This document shows positions 35,404 to 46,900 of a stretch of 64,000 bases of DNA, in pieces. The stretch spans positions 12,404,763 through 12,468,762 of the forward strand of contig CM036239.1 of the NCBI GenBank assembly GCA_020698575.1. The letters are read 5' to 3'. Position 1 is the stretch's first letter; every line of letters begins with the position of its first letter. The notes beneath the pieces are model-generated. The model saw nothing but the letters and a program-made list of their open reading frames with translations, had not been told where the DNA came from and did no database searches. The DNA is from Bostrychus sinensis (lineage: Eukaryota; Chordata; Actinopteri; Gobiiformes; Eleotridae). The translations under genes were made by a program, and so were the position numbers.

Positions 35404-35409
35404 AATAAA
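35404..35409 (+). terminator. Polyadenylation signal of the C11orf98 counterpart
   Basis: AATAAA 178 bp after the stop codon, in an AT-rich 3' UTR. Confidence 0.65.
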
Positions 35410-35429
35410 AATATACTATCGAAAAGGCC

Positions 35430-36750
35430 ATTTTCTCCCACACACACTCACTGCTTATCCTCTTTGTCCTCAGTTATCATTCTCAGCTAGTCACCACAAA
35501 CAAACATGGGAACAACAGGCAAACAACTCTGAGGACATATTTACAGTTGCTATCTAATAAGTTAGAATATAATGTAAAAGTGGTATAGGCAGTGTGAAAA
35601 AGTTTAATATTGTAAACTGTTGGAGTCGCACTTAAACTCTAAATGAAGTGGGAACATTTGTAAAGGTTTCCTGAGCCTTTAAGCCTTGGTCTTATTATGG
35701 TTCAGTCAGCTACACGACCATGGGAAGGGCTCAGTTGTCCAGTCACTGACACCTCCACAGAGATGATAAACCATAAAAGGTTATTGATAAAGAACCAGCT
35801 GCTTACAGAGCACTGTATTAAAGCATACTAGAAATTTGAGTGGAAAGAAAAAAAAAGTGTGGGAGAAAATGAAGCACAAGCAGCAGGACGGCTGCAGCCT
35901 GGAGACTAATATCCAGAAAAACCCAGAGCAGAATTTTGGGGAAGTTCACAGGGAGTGGACTGAGGCTGGTGTCATCAGGAGCCGCCACACACAGATGGAT
36001 CAAGACATTCATCTACAACTGTGTCAGGGCTTTTCTAAACCAGAGCTGAGGTCAGCAGCTCTCTTCTAATGGAAGTTAATAGATCACTGTGTTTCCTGAA
36101 GTATAAAGTCAACACAGCTTTTTACTGTGAAGTTTTAGAGGACTGCCTGCTTCCTTCTGCTCATGAGCTTTATGGAGAGGCTGATTTAATCATCCAGCAG
36201 GACTTGGGGTTCCTAAAGTACCACACACTGAGCAAATAACCATGGTACTACTGAGACAGACAGACCAGCAAACTCTTCAGATTGTAACCCTATAGTGAAT
36301 CTATGGAGTATTGAAGTATTGTCCAGAGTAAGTTGAAAAACTGCAGACCCAGTAACACAGATGAGCTGAAGGCTTCTGTCAGAGCGAACTGGGCTTCCAT
36401 AACAGCCCAGCAGTGCCACAGGCTGATCCCCTCTCCCACTGCAATGAGGCAATTCATGCAAAAGGAGTCCCAAACTTGTACGGAGTACTTATACTTACTG
36501 TACACACTTTCAGAGCTCCAACATTACTGTTTCAATAATTTTATTTAATTTCATAAAATATTCTAATTTTGTGAATAATTTAATTTAACGTTTTCTGTAA
36601 CTTTGAGTCATACTGAGAAAATTTGACTTTTATGTGATATTCTAATTTACTGGATAACACCTGTATAGGGAGTAGATGTATCAGTCTATCAAACAGAGAA
36701 GACTTAATGAGAGCAAATACAGAGGCTAGATTAGACTTTGCCAAGTCCAG
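35430..36750. other. Intergenic sequence
   Basis: No exon recognised. At about 35445-35530 there is a much-decayed inverted SINE fragment (TGCTTATCCTC, then GGCAAACAACTCTGAGG). The remainder is unassigned. Confidence 0.4.
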
Positions 36751-36754
36751 TTCC

Positions 36755-37506
36755 AGTTCTGGAGCAGAAATCGTCGGACAGGTGAGACTAAGATCAAACG
36801 AGAGAGAAGTATGGAGAAGGCATGAAACAACTCATGGTCACACTACACACACCAGCTCACCACACCTTCTGTAAAAGATGGTGGAGGCAGTGTGGGGCAT
36901 TGGCATGCATGGCTTCCAATGGCATTGGGCCGCTAGTGTTTATTGATGATGTGACAGAAGCAGTTGGATGAATTCTGAAGTGTATAGGGATATCATTTTT
37001 GCTCAGATTCAGCCAATTGCTGCAAAGTTGATTGGGTGGCGCTTCACAGATGGACAATGACCCAAAACACACTGCAAAAGCAACCCAGGAGTTTTTTATG
37101 GCAAAGAAGTGAATTAGTGAACAGAGTCAGTCACCAGATCTCAACCCAGCTCAGCTGCATTTAACTTGTTTAAGACAAAATATACAGCACAAAAACCATC
37201 AAACAAGCAACAACTGAAGACAGCTGCAGTAAAGGCCTGCAAAGCATCACAAAGTGTATGGCCATGTCCATGGGCTCCAGACTTCAGGCGGTCATCACTT
37301 GCAAAGGATTCTCAACAAAATATTAAAAATGAACATTTAATTATAATGTTAATTTGAGCTGTAATTCCCGAATGCTTCGGACTCAAATTACAGCTGAGAG
37401 TCTGCACTCTAAATCCATAATGATTATATAACTGTAATGAGAATATAATTTTGTAAATAGCCAAAATAACAAAAGTCAGTATCCACATATTTATGGCCGT
37501 AACTGT
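36755..37506 (+). mobile_element. Tc1-like transposon relic, plus-strand copy
   Basis: GGACAGGTGAGACTAAGATC is a decayed form of the WTDETK-coding segment (Asp replaced, reading TGETK). Later come AAGATGGTGGAGGCAGTGTG (the GGG-S segment), GACAATGACCCAAAACACAC (DNDPKH), CCAGATCTCAACCCAGCTCA (PDLNPAQ) and a right end ATTTATGGCCGTAACTGT. The order matches the catalytic order of a Tc1 transposase, with many stops and frameshifts. The same family recurs at 51772, 56560 and 58871. Confidence 0.7.
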
Positions 37507-37780
37507 TGGCCTACTTGCTTTTACACAACAGATAGAAGTGTGTAGTAATGGCTTACCTGTATCAGTATTGGGGCAAATTAAAATGGCATTTAGAAAAGAC
37601 TTGTGCTTTGTCTTTAGTAGGGTGCCTACCCCCAACCCCCCAAAGTAAATAAATAAAAGCAAATTGCGTTTTCCTTTCAGATGCTTTGTTCTTCTTGTGT
37701 CTGTTCAATTAAAATAATAATATATGGAAATACATTTCTTTTTCCTCTTTTTTATTTCTTTACTTAATGTTAATTTAAAT
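37507..37780. other. Intergenic AT-rich sequence
   Basis: Nothing recognised between the Tc1 relic and the mansc1 promoter region. Confidence 0.4.
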
Positions 37781-37784
37781 CAGA

Positions 37785-38147
37785 GTGTTGCTGACAGAAC
37801 TGGGGTCCCTCGCCATCCCTCCCCCTTCTGGAGGACAAAGACTAAAATGGGTCAGACTCCAGCGCGCAGCAGATCCTCCGCACCAGCCATCATGTAATGT
37901 ACTCCATCCCACACTGACTGGGAACAGGAGGCTGCTCGGAAGATTTACAACAAGCATCACAGTCGCGCATCTCTTTCTCTGATTTCACTGCTGCCTCTGA
38001 CGAAAAGAATTGTTGTTGTTTTTGTGCAATCTCATCCGTGGTTGTGCGTTTGGTTGAAGATGCCCAGAGAAGCCTAAGTGAAGCCTCTTGTTCGCTGAAA
38101 TGATCCGGAGTGAGAGCCACAGATGGATGCGTCCTCGGTGAAATAAG
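37785..38147 (+). promoter_or_regulatory. Candidate promoter and non-coding first exon of mansc1
   Basis: A CpG-containing, GC-richer stretch in otherwise AT-rich DNA, ending in a splice donor AATAAG|GTAGCC after 38147. It is the only such stretch between the upstream transposon and the mansc1 coding exons. The start site is not readable. Confidence 0.4.
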
Positions 38148-38830
38148 GTAGCCTATTCAACACGGCTTATAGATATTTTATTACAAAATCATCGTAAATA
38201 ACCCCAAATAACTGACTTTGTGACATAAATTTTGTATTATTATTACAGCGACGTGTATTTGTGCAAATGAAAGATAGATACGTCAAATGCCCAGTTGCAC
38301 AATGAAAATATTAGCTATCGACTAAAATCAACAAAATAGCGACTCATCTGGCTTTTGTCGATTACTGGCATCTACAGCGCCTGCCTGCCTCGGCCTTGTA
38401 ATTCATCTAAATCTCAGACACTAAATAAAGGTCCGCTGTTTTTCTATTTTAGCCACAAACAGCTAACAATGCTAAAAAGTTAGCTGAAAGGACTGAAAAC
38501 ACACGACCTCACAATATTTCACAGCCATAGATACCACCCCACCCCCACATAAATGTATTTGGATTTCTCTGCTCTAACCTAAATCCAGTTTACACAGTAG
38601 TCTGCGTACTGAAAGAAATAACGTTTTATATTTTTTTATGTTAATAATTTTAAGTTTAATTGAGAAGTCAATTGATGTTGGTTATGATTTGACCCCTTTA
38701 TAAACCACATTAGAGTTGTTTATGTGACCAAGGTACAGTCACACCTCTAATAACCGTTGATAGTTCGTCAGGAACAGAGCTGTAAATGAGATAACATGAA
38801 TCAAAGCTATTGTGACCCACACAGAAACAG

Positions 38831-39443
38831 GAGTAAAGTCTGATTGTGTGGACTGTGGACCCTGAGACGCGTCTGATGGAGAACGACTCATACTGCCAGC
38901 CTGGTGAGTCTTACTCTGTGCTAAACTTTTCTTTTTCTTTTTAGATGTTTCCAATGTGGTCTATTAATTATTTAAAAATCTACACACACACACACACAAA
39001 CAGTATGATAATTCTATAGATCATTTATAACAACATTAGTTGTTGCAGCCTCATGAACATGAGCCCACATTTAGTGAAATAGATTCAGCGTTAAATCTTA
39101 ACTGCCCTTGTTCAGGTGTGCCATTTTTAGCTGTCTATTTTTACTCTGCTAAAATTAGTTCTTTTACATCTGTTGTCAGCTAAGATCTGGGACTTAGTGA
39201 TGGAAAGGATCCAAACTGAAAACATAACCTAATAAAGTGAACCATGAGGTGTTTAGAGGAGTATCTGTAAAGGAATATGTCACAATACATTTACAGTTTT
39301 GCAGTTGTTTGCTTATAAAAACACATGTACACGTATAATATCTTATACTTTTTTATGTTAATCTACCACGTTTTGTGTCTTTTTTTATTCCAGGATATTT
39401 TTGGATCTCTGCTTCACTTCTTTGGACTTGGGGGTCTTTTTGA
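38831..39443 (+). promoter_or_regulatory. Upstream ORF across a 5' UTR intron of mansc1
   Basis: If 38831-38903 (donor CCTG|GTGAGT) is spliced to 39394 (acceptor TTATTCCAG), an ATG at 38876 opens 25 codons, MENDSYCQPGYFWISASLLW and five more, ending with TGA at 39441-39443. It stops 27 bases before the mansc1 start codon, in a different frame. The first exon's acceptor is weak, so this rests on inferred splicing. Confidence 0.4.
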
Positions 39444-39470
39444 TTAAAGCTGTGTAGACTGGCTGCTGCC

Positions 39471-39720
39471 ATGACTTTTTTAATTCTCCATTACTCAGTG
39501 TGGAAACTAAGGCTACCCACTGTTGCTGCAGTGCTAATGCTAATGATTGTGCCTTGTGTTTTGGCTGTGGAACCAGAGACATGTTACTCCAGGCAACACC
39601 AGAAGGCTATAGTCAATGTCAGACAGGCACTAAGCAAGCAAGGGGTGGTTATGGATCCTCGAGTGGTCCGTTCAGAACGGGACTGTGTACTGGCATGTTG
39701 CTCAGAGGAAGTTAAGCCAG
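39471..39720 (+). CDS. mansc1 coding exon 1 (signal peptide, first half of MANSC domain)
   Basis: The ATG at 39471 starts a good signal peptide. The exon ends in phase 1 at CCAG|GTGAGT. Confidence 0.85.
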
Positions 39721-41123
39721 GTGAGTTCTATTAAGCATGTTTAACTTAATAACATCATAATAACATTATGAAGCTACAGTAAATGTCAACTCATCCTTTG
39801 ACTTACAAAAAGTTGCTTTGAATCCTTAAAGGTGCCAAATGTAACATGGCTGTGTTCAACGGCAAAAAACAGCCCAGTGATGAAAACTGCTTCCTGTTCC
39901 ACTGCCCAGCAGAGCTAGACTGTCCATTAATGAAGGCTGTGGATGGCATTAACACATATGATATTTACAAAGGTAGGTCTGCTGCCCTGCTTTCATTAAA
40001 AAAAAACAAAATCCAATTAATCTTGTAACTTAGTTACAGTGATGTGATCTTGCAATGTCTCCATTCTTCAAGCACTGAGATGTTTGTGTCTTAACAAATA
40101 CATTAAGTTTGTTAATTTAAGTTCACCTTCTGTGCAGGATTGATACATTTAACAACAGTGAGACCAACTGCAACTACAGCAAGCTTGACCAGCACCACCA
40201 CCAGCACTCCTGCTCCAACAACTACATCCACTCCACCTCCTACCACTACAACTACAACCACTACAACACCAACCCCAACCCCAACAACAGTGCTGCCCAC
40301 CACCACCACTGAAACAACAACAGAGTCCCCCAGGACAACCATAACACCAGCCACAGAGCCTCCACCTTTAATCATCATTGCCACCATACCTGCTGTCACT
40401 TTGGCATCCACCACCACCACCAGTACAACCACAACTGAGGGTATATCTGTTTCACTGCGAAGACCAAACAAAACTACCAAAAAGCAAAATAAAAACACCA
40501 AGAAAGTGAGGCTACATCCGGTTAGCACCACCGCAAGTTCAGCTGTAAGCTCTACTATGACACTTCATGTTATTGCAGTGAACAAAGAGGATGCACTTAG
40601 AACTGCTGAAATGTTCACAACAATTCCAGTAACTACAACCACCTCAACCCCAACAACCACAGCAACCACTACTACCACTACCACCACCACCACCACCACC
40701 ACCACTACTACTACTACTACTACCACTACTGAACTCCCAACAACAACATCGACAACGACACCTCAAACCACTGCTCCTCCTCCTACTACCACTTCAACGA
40801 CAACTGTTCTGCCTGCAACAACAACTACTACAACAACCACAAAGGAGGAGGAGTTCGCCCCTATCACCACTACTCCTGCAGTAAGTCTCTTCATCGTACC
40901 CAAAGGTGTGGTGCAACCAGAGCACCCGCTGCAGGACCAAAGTCAGGCCAAAGCTGCAGCAGCGAGCCACGGGGCAATGAAGAGCGGTGTGGTGGCCTTC
41001 ATGGTGCTAGGACTTGCTGTGCTAACAATGGCATTGGCAATTGGGGGCAGGAAAGCCATGGAGTCCTTTGATAGACGTCATTACACAAGACTAGAGCTCA
41101 ATGATCTGCACTATGAAGTGTGA
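39471..41123 (+). CDS. MANSC1-like membrane mucin, 458 aa in three coding exons
   Basis: A predicted type I membrane glycoprotein; the function of MANSC1 is not established. Exons 39471-39720, 39832-39972 and 40138-41123 sum to 1377 bases. Residues 1-33 form a signal peptide. The MANSC domain spans about 36-128 with cysteines at 38, 72, 76, 77, 87, 103, 108 and 114, including the motifs RDCVLACC, KCNMAVF and NCFLFHCP. A Thr/Pro-rich mucin-like stalk of about 270 residues follows, with a basic non-mucin patch near its middle (RRPNKTTKKQNKNTKK). A single helix (about 413-433, GVVAFMVLGLAVLTMALAIG) precedes a short tail ending RHYTRLELNDLHYEV, similar to the human MANSC1 tail (KRYSRLDY..). Position next to lrp6 supports mansc1 over other MANSC-domain genes; mansc4 is the main alternative. 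Confidence 0.82.
39832..39972 (+). CDS. mansc1 coding exon 2 (second half of MANSC domain)
   Basis: The acceptor CCTTAAAG ends at 39831. Encodes AKCNMAVFNGKKQPSDENCF through DIYK plus one base. The donor is CAAAG|GTAGGT. Confidence 0.85.
40138..41123 (+). CDS. mansc1 coding exon 3 (mucin stalk, membrane helix, tail)
   Basis: The acceptor CTGTGCAG ends at 40137. The 986-base exon encodes the Thr-rich stalk, membrane helix and tail and ends with TGA at 41121-41123. Confidence 0.85.
40664..40729 (+). repeat. In-frame (ACC/ACT)n tract encoding poly-threonine
   Basis: About 22 consecutive ACC, ACT or ACA-like codons encode an unbroken Thr run inside the mucin stalk. A pure ACC core is followed by an ACT core, the kind of tract that changes length by slippage without breaking frame. 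Confidence 0.85.
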
Positions 41124-42690
41124 GGACAACAACATCATTTCACTTTTTTTTTTTTTTTTACCAAAATCAGTGTGTTTTAAAATGGTTAAATCAATAATAT
41201 TTTTCGACTTTAAATTGCACATCTTAAGAAATGTATGCTTCACAATGTATTATGAGCACGAATGAAACCACACGACTCTCTTTGACATCTCTGTAGGATA
41301 AGGCAGACAGATGTTTGTTTGTTTTTCCCCCACTTACTTAAAAGGGTCACTCATAGCTAAATCCTATCCCATTAACTATGGGCTTGAGGCGGGATACATC
41401 CTTAACAATGACCATTTAGGTACAGGGCCAACACTTAAGAGACATACATTGAAAGACACATGCCATTAAATGCTTCATAATTCACATTTATACAAAATGC
41501 CATGTCACCTCCTAAATTAGTATAATTATTAAATTGGATTATATCACATTTCTTACCACCATTCTTATTGTGTTTGATTAGATAGAAAACTTCTCAACTG
41601 TTTAGGTTTCGAGATTGTTTTGAATGACATTAACATTTAATTTTATTTTGCTTTTTTGGGGGTTTCAGTTTGGCATATTTGTTATGTTTTATAATGGTAT
41701 AAAGGTTTACGGTGGTAAGTTTATTAGCATTTAATATTTTATTGACATTGGTCTTTAGTTGAGTTTGCTAAATAATTTTAACTGAATTGATTCTATGTCC
41801 AAGACATACTGTACATTGAAAGATGTCATTATAATTGCATACTTTTTTTTTCAACCCAACATATTATTAGTGTTTGTATTTTATCAGTTTTATAATCTGG
41901 TTCTGTGCCATTAACTTCAAACTATTAAGCTATTGGTGGAGTAACAAAGAAAATGTTTAAAGCAATATTTTACTCTTCAATACTCAGGAAGCAGAAAGCG
42001 AATGAACTCTGACGAGCAACTCTATGTTGCCATGAGAGTAACCTTTCGTATGAGGCGCACACCTGCATGTCTTTTACTTCTACATGCTTCAGCCTCATCA
42101 CATGCTCGTGATGATATCACTAACTTTAGATGTCAGCCTCACTATCACTGTGTGGTTTTATGTCCACATAATCACTTTCACGTGTAGATCAAAATCAACC
42201 TGAATGCAATCTTTAATATTTAATGCACTATTATATCCAGATTTTTTTTAAAATAACTATAACCTGCTTCTTTTTAAATAGTAAAATGTTTTCATAGGTA
42301 AGACTGCATTGGCTGCGCACTATTTTACTACACCTAGTTTGTATTACTGTTGGAGTGAATGTGAGGATGTGTGCAGGCAAAACTGGACATGCTGGAACAC
42401 CAGTTCACCAGCAGAGGACAGCAGCAACCTGGTTGATCCCAGAACTAAAGCTTGCACTGCACCTCTTTAAAATTGTTAAGGAACTGCTTTGTTTTTTAAT
42501 ACAGTTCAGTTGCATCGATGGCTATAGTCTGTTCTTGTTTTGTGAAGTGATGCTTTGGCATAAGTTTGAAACTGGATGTTTTATTTGTAAGGATTAAAAT
42601 GTGATTTTTCAACATGTCACCTGCTTCTGCAGTTTGGAGTACAGTGGTTACCTTTGTTGGTACTAAATAAAAACAATACATAGTAACATT
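41124..42690 (+). terminator. mansc1 3' UTR with SINE fragment and polyadenylation signal
   Basis: AT-rich sequence after the stop, with a poly-T run at 41143-41160 and an inverted SINE fragment at about 41355-41475. AATAAA at 42666-42671 is the best poly(A) signal. Confidence 0.5.
41355..41475 (-). repeat. SINE fragment, inverted
   Basis: AAATCCTATCCCATTAACTA, TGAGGCGGGATACATCC, ACAATGACCA and GGGCCAACACTTAAGAGACA are the reverse complement of the SINE type at 23005 (its 3' part). Confidence 0.5.
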
Positions 42691-43369
42691 TGTTTTAGAC
42701 GGGGTAGGCAAAATGATTGACTAAATTTGTAATGGGAAAAATGACTGGCTTTGTGTCAACCTTTAGAATCGCAGTTGTATTCACTTTTCACAAATCAAAT
42801 TCTTGTTTAATCGCTCTTAAAGCTGCACTACCTGATTTCGTTTTCCTTATATTATTTATATATTTTGGTAAAGATAATTATTTAGTTATTAGTCCAGCAT
42901 AACAGAAGTCATCTGAGGAAAAAAAATAGACTTTGAGGTCACCTGTGGGCTGTATTATAAAGGTTTTTGTTTTAGAGCAAGGAAAGGAACAGTTTAACCA
43001 ATCACACACTTTTTTTAAAAGCAAACTCCAGATCTCTGCTGTGTTATTGTGATAGCTCCTGGCTGTGTACAGACTTCCAGGTTTGTGTGAGACTGTGATA
43101 AAGCGACGCGAAGGAGAGGAATTAGGAAAGGGGAGTGGATCATTCAAACTCATTTTTTTTATACAGATCACTTTTACAGTCCCAAAATCAGGTAGTGTAG
43201 CTTTAAAGCACGCTGCGTATGTTTTAAATACAGAACTGAGCCAACTCAGCTCAAGGATTTTATTGATTGCCTTTGATTTTATAGTTTGGCCCCTTTTTTA
43301 AAATTGGGTAGATATATTTCAATAATAAACACTTATCCTACTTATAAAACTAGTACTGAGGGTGGCATA
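42691..43369. other. Intergenic sequence between mansc1 and lrp6
   Basis: AT-rich; no exon or bounded repeat recognised. Confidence 0.4.
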
Positions 43370-43927
43370 CAGGTGGCAGAGGAAGTTGAGTTGACAGAAA
43401 GCGTCGCTCTCAGACAAACTAGTCCCGCTGGAATGTGTGTGTTTCTGCGTGGTTTCTGATGAACTCCGGTTCTTCCAGCGGCGGACTCAGATTCAGAGGC
43501 TACGGGCTATGTTCCCATGTGGCGACAGTAAAACGAGTTGGCAGCGGGGCGTTTTCTATGTTGTAACATTATCTTTGGCTTGAGAGAATGAAACGAGCTC
43601 AACAATAGAAAACAGGAGGGTCGGGGAGCGCGGCGGTGGTGGAGGAGGGAGGGAAGGAGGGAAGAGGCGGGGGGAAGAGCTTCCTCGCAGCGGAAGGAGA
43701 CGACGGATTTCCCGCAGGACAATGTGAGGCGCAGAGAGTTGATCCAACGCAGTTAGCGACGAGCCAACCAAGCCAAGATGGAAGATTGGATTATTTAACG
43801 CGTTTTGCAGTTGTGGTACAATCTAATCTAATCGGAATACTTTGAATAGTATCGGAGGAAGCTGCCGCAGCAATGGGAATACTGCGCTGAGGAGAAAGCG
43901 GCGACAGGGCCAAGAAAAGGGAGAAAG
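43370..43927 (+). promoter_or_regulatory. CpG-rich promoter and 5' UTR of lrp6, with three short uORFs
   Basis: A purine-rich, CpG-dense core lies at about 43615-43760 (GGAGCGCGGCGGTGGTGGAG and onwards), with no TATA box seen, as expected for a broadly expressed gene. Upstream ATGs occur at 43722 (ATG immediately followed by TGA), 43778 (six codons, MEDWII, stop at 43796-43798) and 43873 (five codons, MGILR, stop at 43888-43890). All end before the main ATG. The transcription start is not readable, so how many are in the mRNA is unknown. Confidence 0.65.
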
Positions 43928-43982
43928 ATGGGTGTCGTGCTGCGGAGTCTGTTGTTGTGTAGTTTTTGTTTTCTCATACGAG
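43928..43982 (+). CDS. lrp6 coding exon 1 (signal peptide)
   Basis: 18 codons plus one base. The donor is CGAG|GTAAGT after 43982. Confidence 0.92.
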
Positions 43983-46900
43983 GTAAGTTTTTGTCTTCAA
44001 CACACCGTTTTGCTTTGCTTTTCACCTGCCTTCTGTTTGCAGACGTGTTTAACCATTTCCAGAGCTCTGTCCAGCTGGTTTAATGTCAGGTAAAAGGATA
44101 TTTTCGGTCTCGGGCCCACTCTAGGTTTGATATCTGGTGTGCGGAGCTAACATTAGCCAGGCAGCTATGCGTGCTTATCTCCGCTCAGCAGCGTGAGTCT
44201 GACCACAAACAGATTGTGGAAACCAACTTCGTCTAAAAATCTCCAAGTTTATTCAGGGGTTGCGTCAGCTCTTTTAGCTCAGATAATCAGACTGGTACAG
44301 ATTGTTTTGAGCTAACTTATCACTGGCTAACTTTAGTTGTTAGTGACTCCTACAGCTTGCAACGATTACTTGAAACCTAAGAACAGCAACAGTACAAATG
44401 TTATGGGGAGCTAGCAATTACTCGTTTTGCTAGTTGGAATGTAAATAAATGTATATCCGAGTACTTTTAATATACACTTTTAATAATCTGTTACACTTTA
44501 TGCAACAGTTTTGATGTTTATTTTGATCGACTATACACTCTTAACGCATTGCACTATGATGAAATTATTGATGAAGTGTAACTATTAATCAATTACTATT
44601 GTTTGTTCTCAAGTTAATTAGTTTCATCAATTGGAAATAAATGAAAGGATCTCATGTAGCATATTTTATTCTGTTTCGAGTTTTAAAAGATAGTTCTCAG
44701 TTTCAGACCCACCCTCCTCCAATAAATGTATTTATTTAAGATTTAGCAAATTGTATTGGAATTAGAAAATCTCACAATCCTATAGAATTGTCCATAAAAA
44801 CTAAAACTAATATCCAGGACAAATAAAAACATCAGAGTTGTTCTGTAGGATTCTTGTAGGACTCCTATAGGATTTTGTCATTCTTTTTGGAATCTAATAG
44901 GAAATGGTAAAATCTGATTGGACTTTTTGACAAGGGTAACTAAAACAAAAAATAGCCTCAGATGCTTTTCAGCCAGACATGTGCAATGCTAGTGCTAGTC
45001 TTGAACTCCTGGTTGTAGTAGCAGCTAGGGCATCTGAGCTTGAGCCATTGGTGCTGTGATTTAGTAAATATTTGGTAAAGGAAATCCCCACCACCAGACT
45101 GAAGTGAAAACAGGCTGGCACTGGAAGCTGAGGAGCTCTGTGTGACCCTGTCAGTGATGTGGTTGCATTTGCGGTGGATGTGTCAAATTATGGCTTCGGC
45201 ACTGATCCAGCAGAGAGGAAGCAGAGTCCCCAGCTGCTTCTCGCCTTTTCAACTTTTCAGCAGCTTTTCGGGTTCATGCACCAAATACTTTTTTAATTCT
45301 GGAAAACTTCAATATAAGCAAAATTCATCAGCGTATGTGTTGTTGTTGCTATTTACAAGGAGTGCTGGGCTGGTGTTTATAGTAATTTTGGTAGTTAGTA
45401 ATGCAGCACAATAGTGATACAAACAGATACATCATCATCATTATTATTTTGTTATTTTGTTTGTTTTGCTACATTCTTATACAGGAATATTGCATGTTAG
45501 AAAGTGAAACCATGTACTTAATAACAATTAAATGATAAGGTCATGTGATAAGCACCTGTATAATCACTTGTGTGGACTTTTCAGAATTTGTTTGCATATT
45601 AAATAGAAACTGATGACTCTTTGTTTCCTCAGCCGTGCCTCTGCTGCTGTATGCCAACAGACGGGACCTTCGACTCGTGGACGTGGCACATGAGAAGGCC
45701 AACGCCACAGTGGTCGTGGGTGGGCTAGAAGATGCTGCCGCTGTGGACTATGTCTTCGCACAGGGGTTCATCTACTGGAGCGATGTAAGTGAGGAGGCCA
45801 TTAAACGCACTGTCTACAACCAGTCAGGGGTCAGTGTGATTCAGACTGTTATAGCAGGATTGGCCTCTCCAGATGGACTTGCCTGTGATTGGTTAGGGAA
45901 TAAACTTTACTGGACAGACTCAGAAACCAATCGAATTGAGGTGGCTGAGCTGGATGGATCTCTGAGAAAAGTCCTCTTCTGGCAAGAGTTGGATCAGCCC
46001 AGAGCCATCGCTCTGGATCCAGCACGAGGGTAAGTCCAGTTTTGACACTATAAATAGGCCTTTTCATACTTCCGTGTTTTCAACCGGAAGTCATGTGGTG
46101 ATGCTTCCAGTAGTGGTTGCAAGTGGTGTAAAATAGCAGTCTAAAAATAAAAGTTTTTGCTCTGACATGTATACCTGCCACTCAACTACATTTGATATTA
46201 TATAGATGCAGAGACAAAACATAGCGTTTATTACATAATATTACTTAAAACAGGTTATTTGTATTTACATGGATGAGTAGGGCTGGGTATTGTTAGGAAC
46301 CTCACAATTTGATTTGAAGGTTGTAATTTGATTCAATATAAGTTCAATTTGATATTGATTTAAATGTTTTAATATTGATTAAAAAAATAAGTAAATCAGT
46401 GTTTCCCACAGAATTTTGACAGACTATGTGGGGTTGAGCCCACCACACCCACCACGACCCATTTAAAGTTTAAACTTAATAATTGATGAACCCTATAAAA
46501 TTATATTATTGATCTCAATTTTAAACAAATTTGTATTTCTAAATACAATACTCAATGAGTCATATTAAGAAAACACAGGACCTGCAGCTTGTTCAGTTCA
46601 GTTTTAGTCCTATAAGTCCTGCTTTAGTGATGATTATCTAATATCATGGCTGTGGGTCAGGTTAAGTCCAGGTTCAATGCTGGTTGAGTGCTGTTGTCAT
46701 GCAGGAGTAGACCGGTTTTTAGTCCTGCTGTAGTCCAGGAGTAGACCTGGTTTTAGTCCTGCTGTAGTCCAGGAGTAGACCTGGTTTTAGTCCTGCTGTA
46801 GTCCAGGAGTAGACCTGGTTTTAGTCCTGCTGTAGTCCAGGAGTAGACCTGGTTTTAGTCCTGCTGTGGTCCAGGAGTAGACCTGGTTTAGCCCTGGTCC

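Noticed and set aside
40112..40531. Minus-strand Val/Gly-rich 139-aa frame
   Set aside because: It is the antisense of the ACC/ACA-rich mucin exon of mansc1.
39471..41123. Calling the mucin-like gene mansc4, or C11orf24 next to lrp5
   Set aside because: The receptor gene is lrp6 by its signal peptide, and MANSC1 is the gene adjacent to LRP6. The RHYTRLE tail also resembles MANSC1. Mansc4 remains a weaker alternative.
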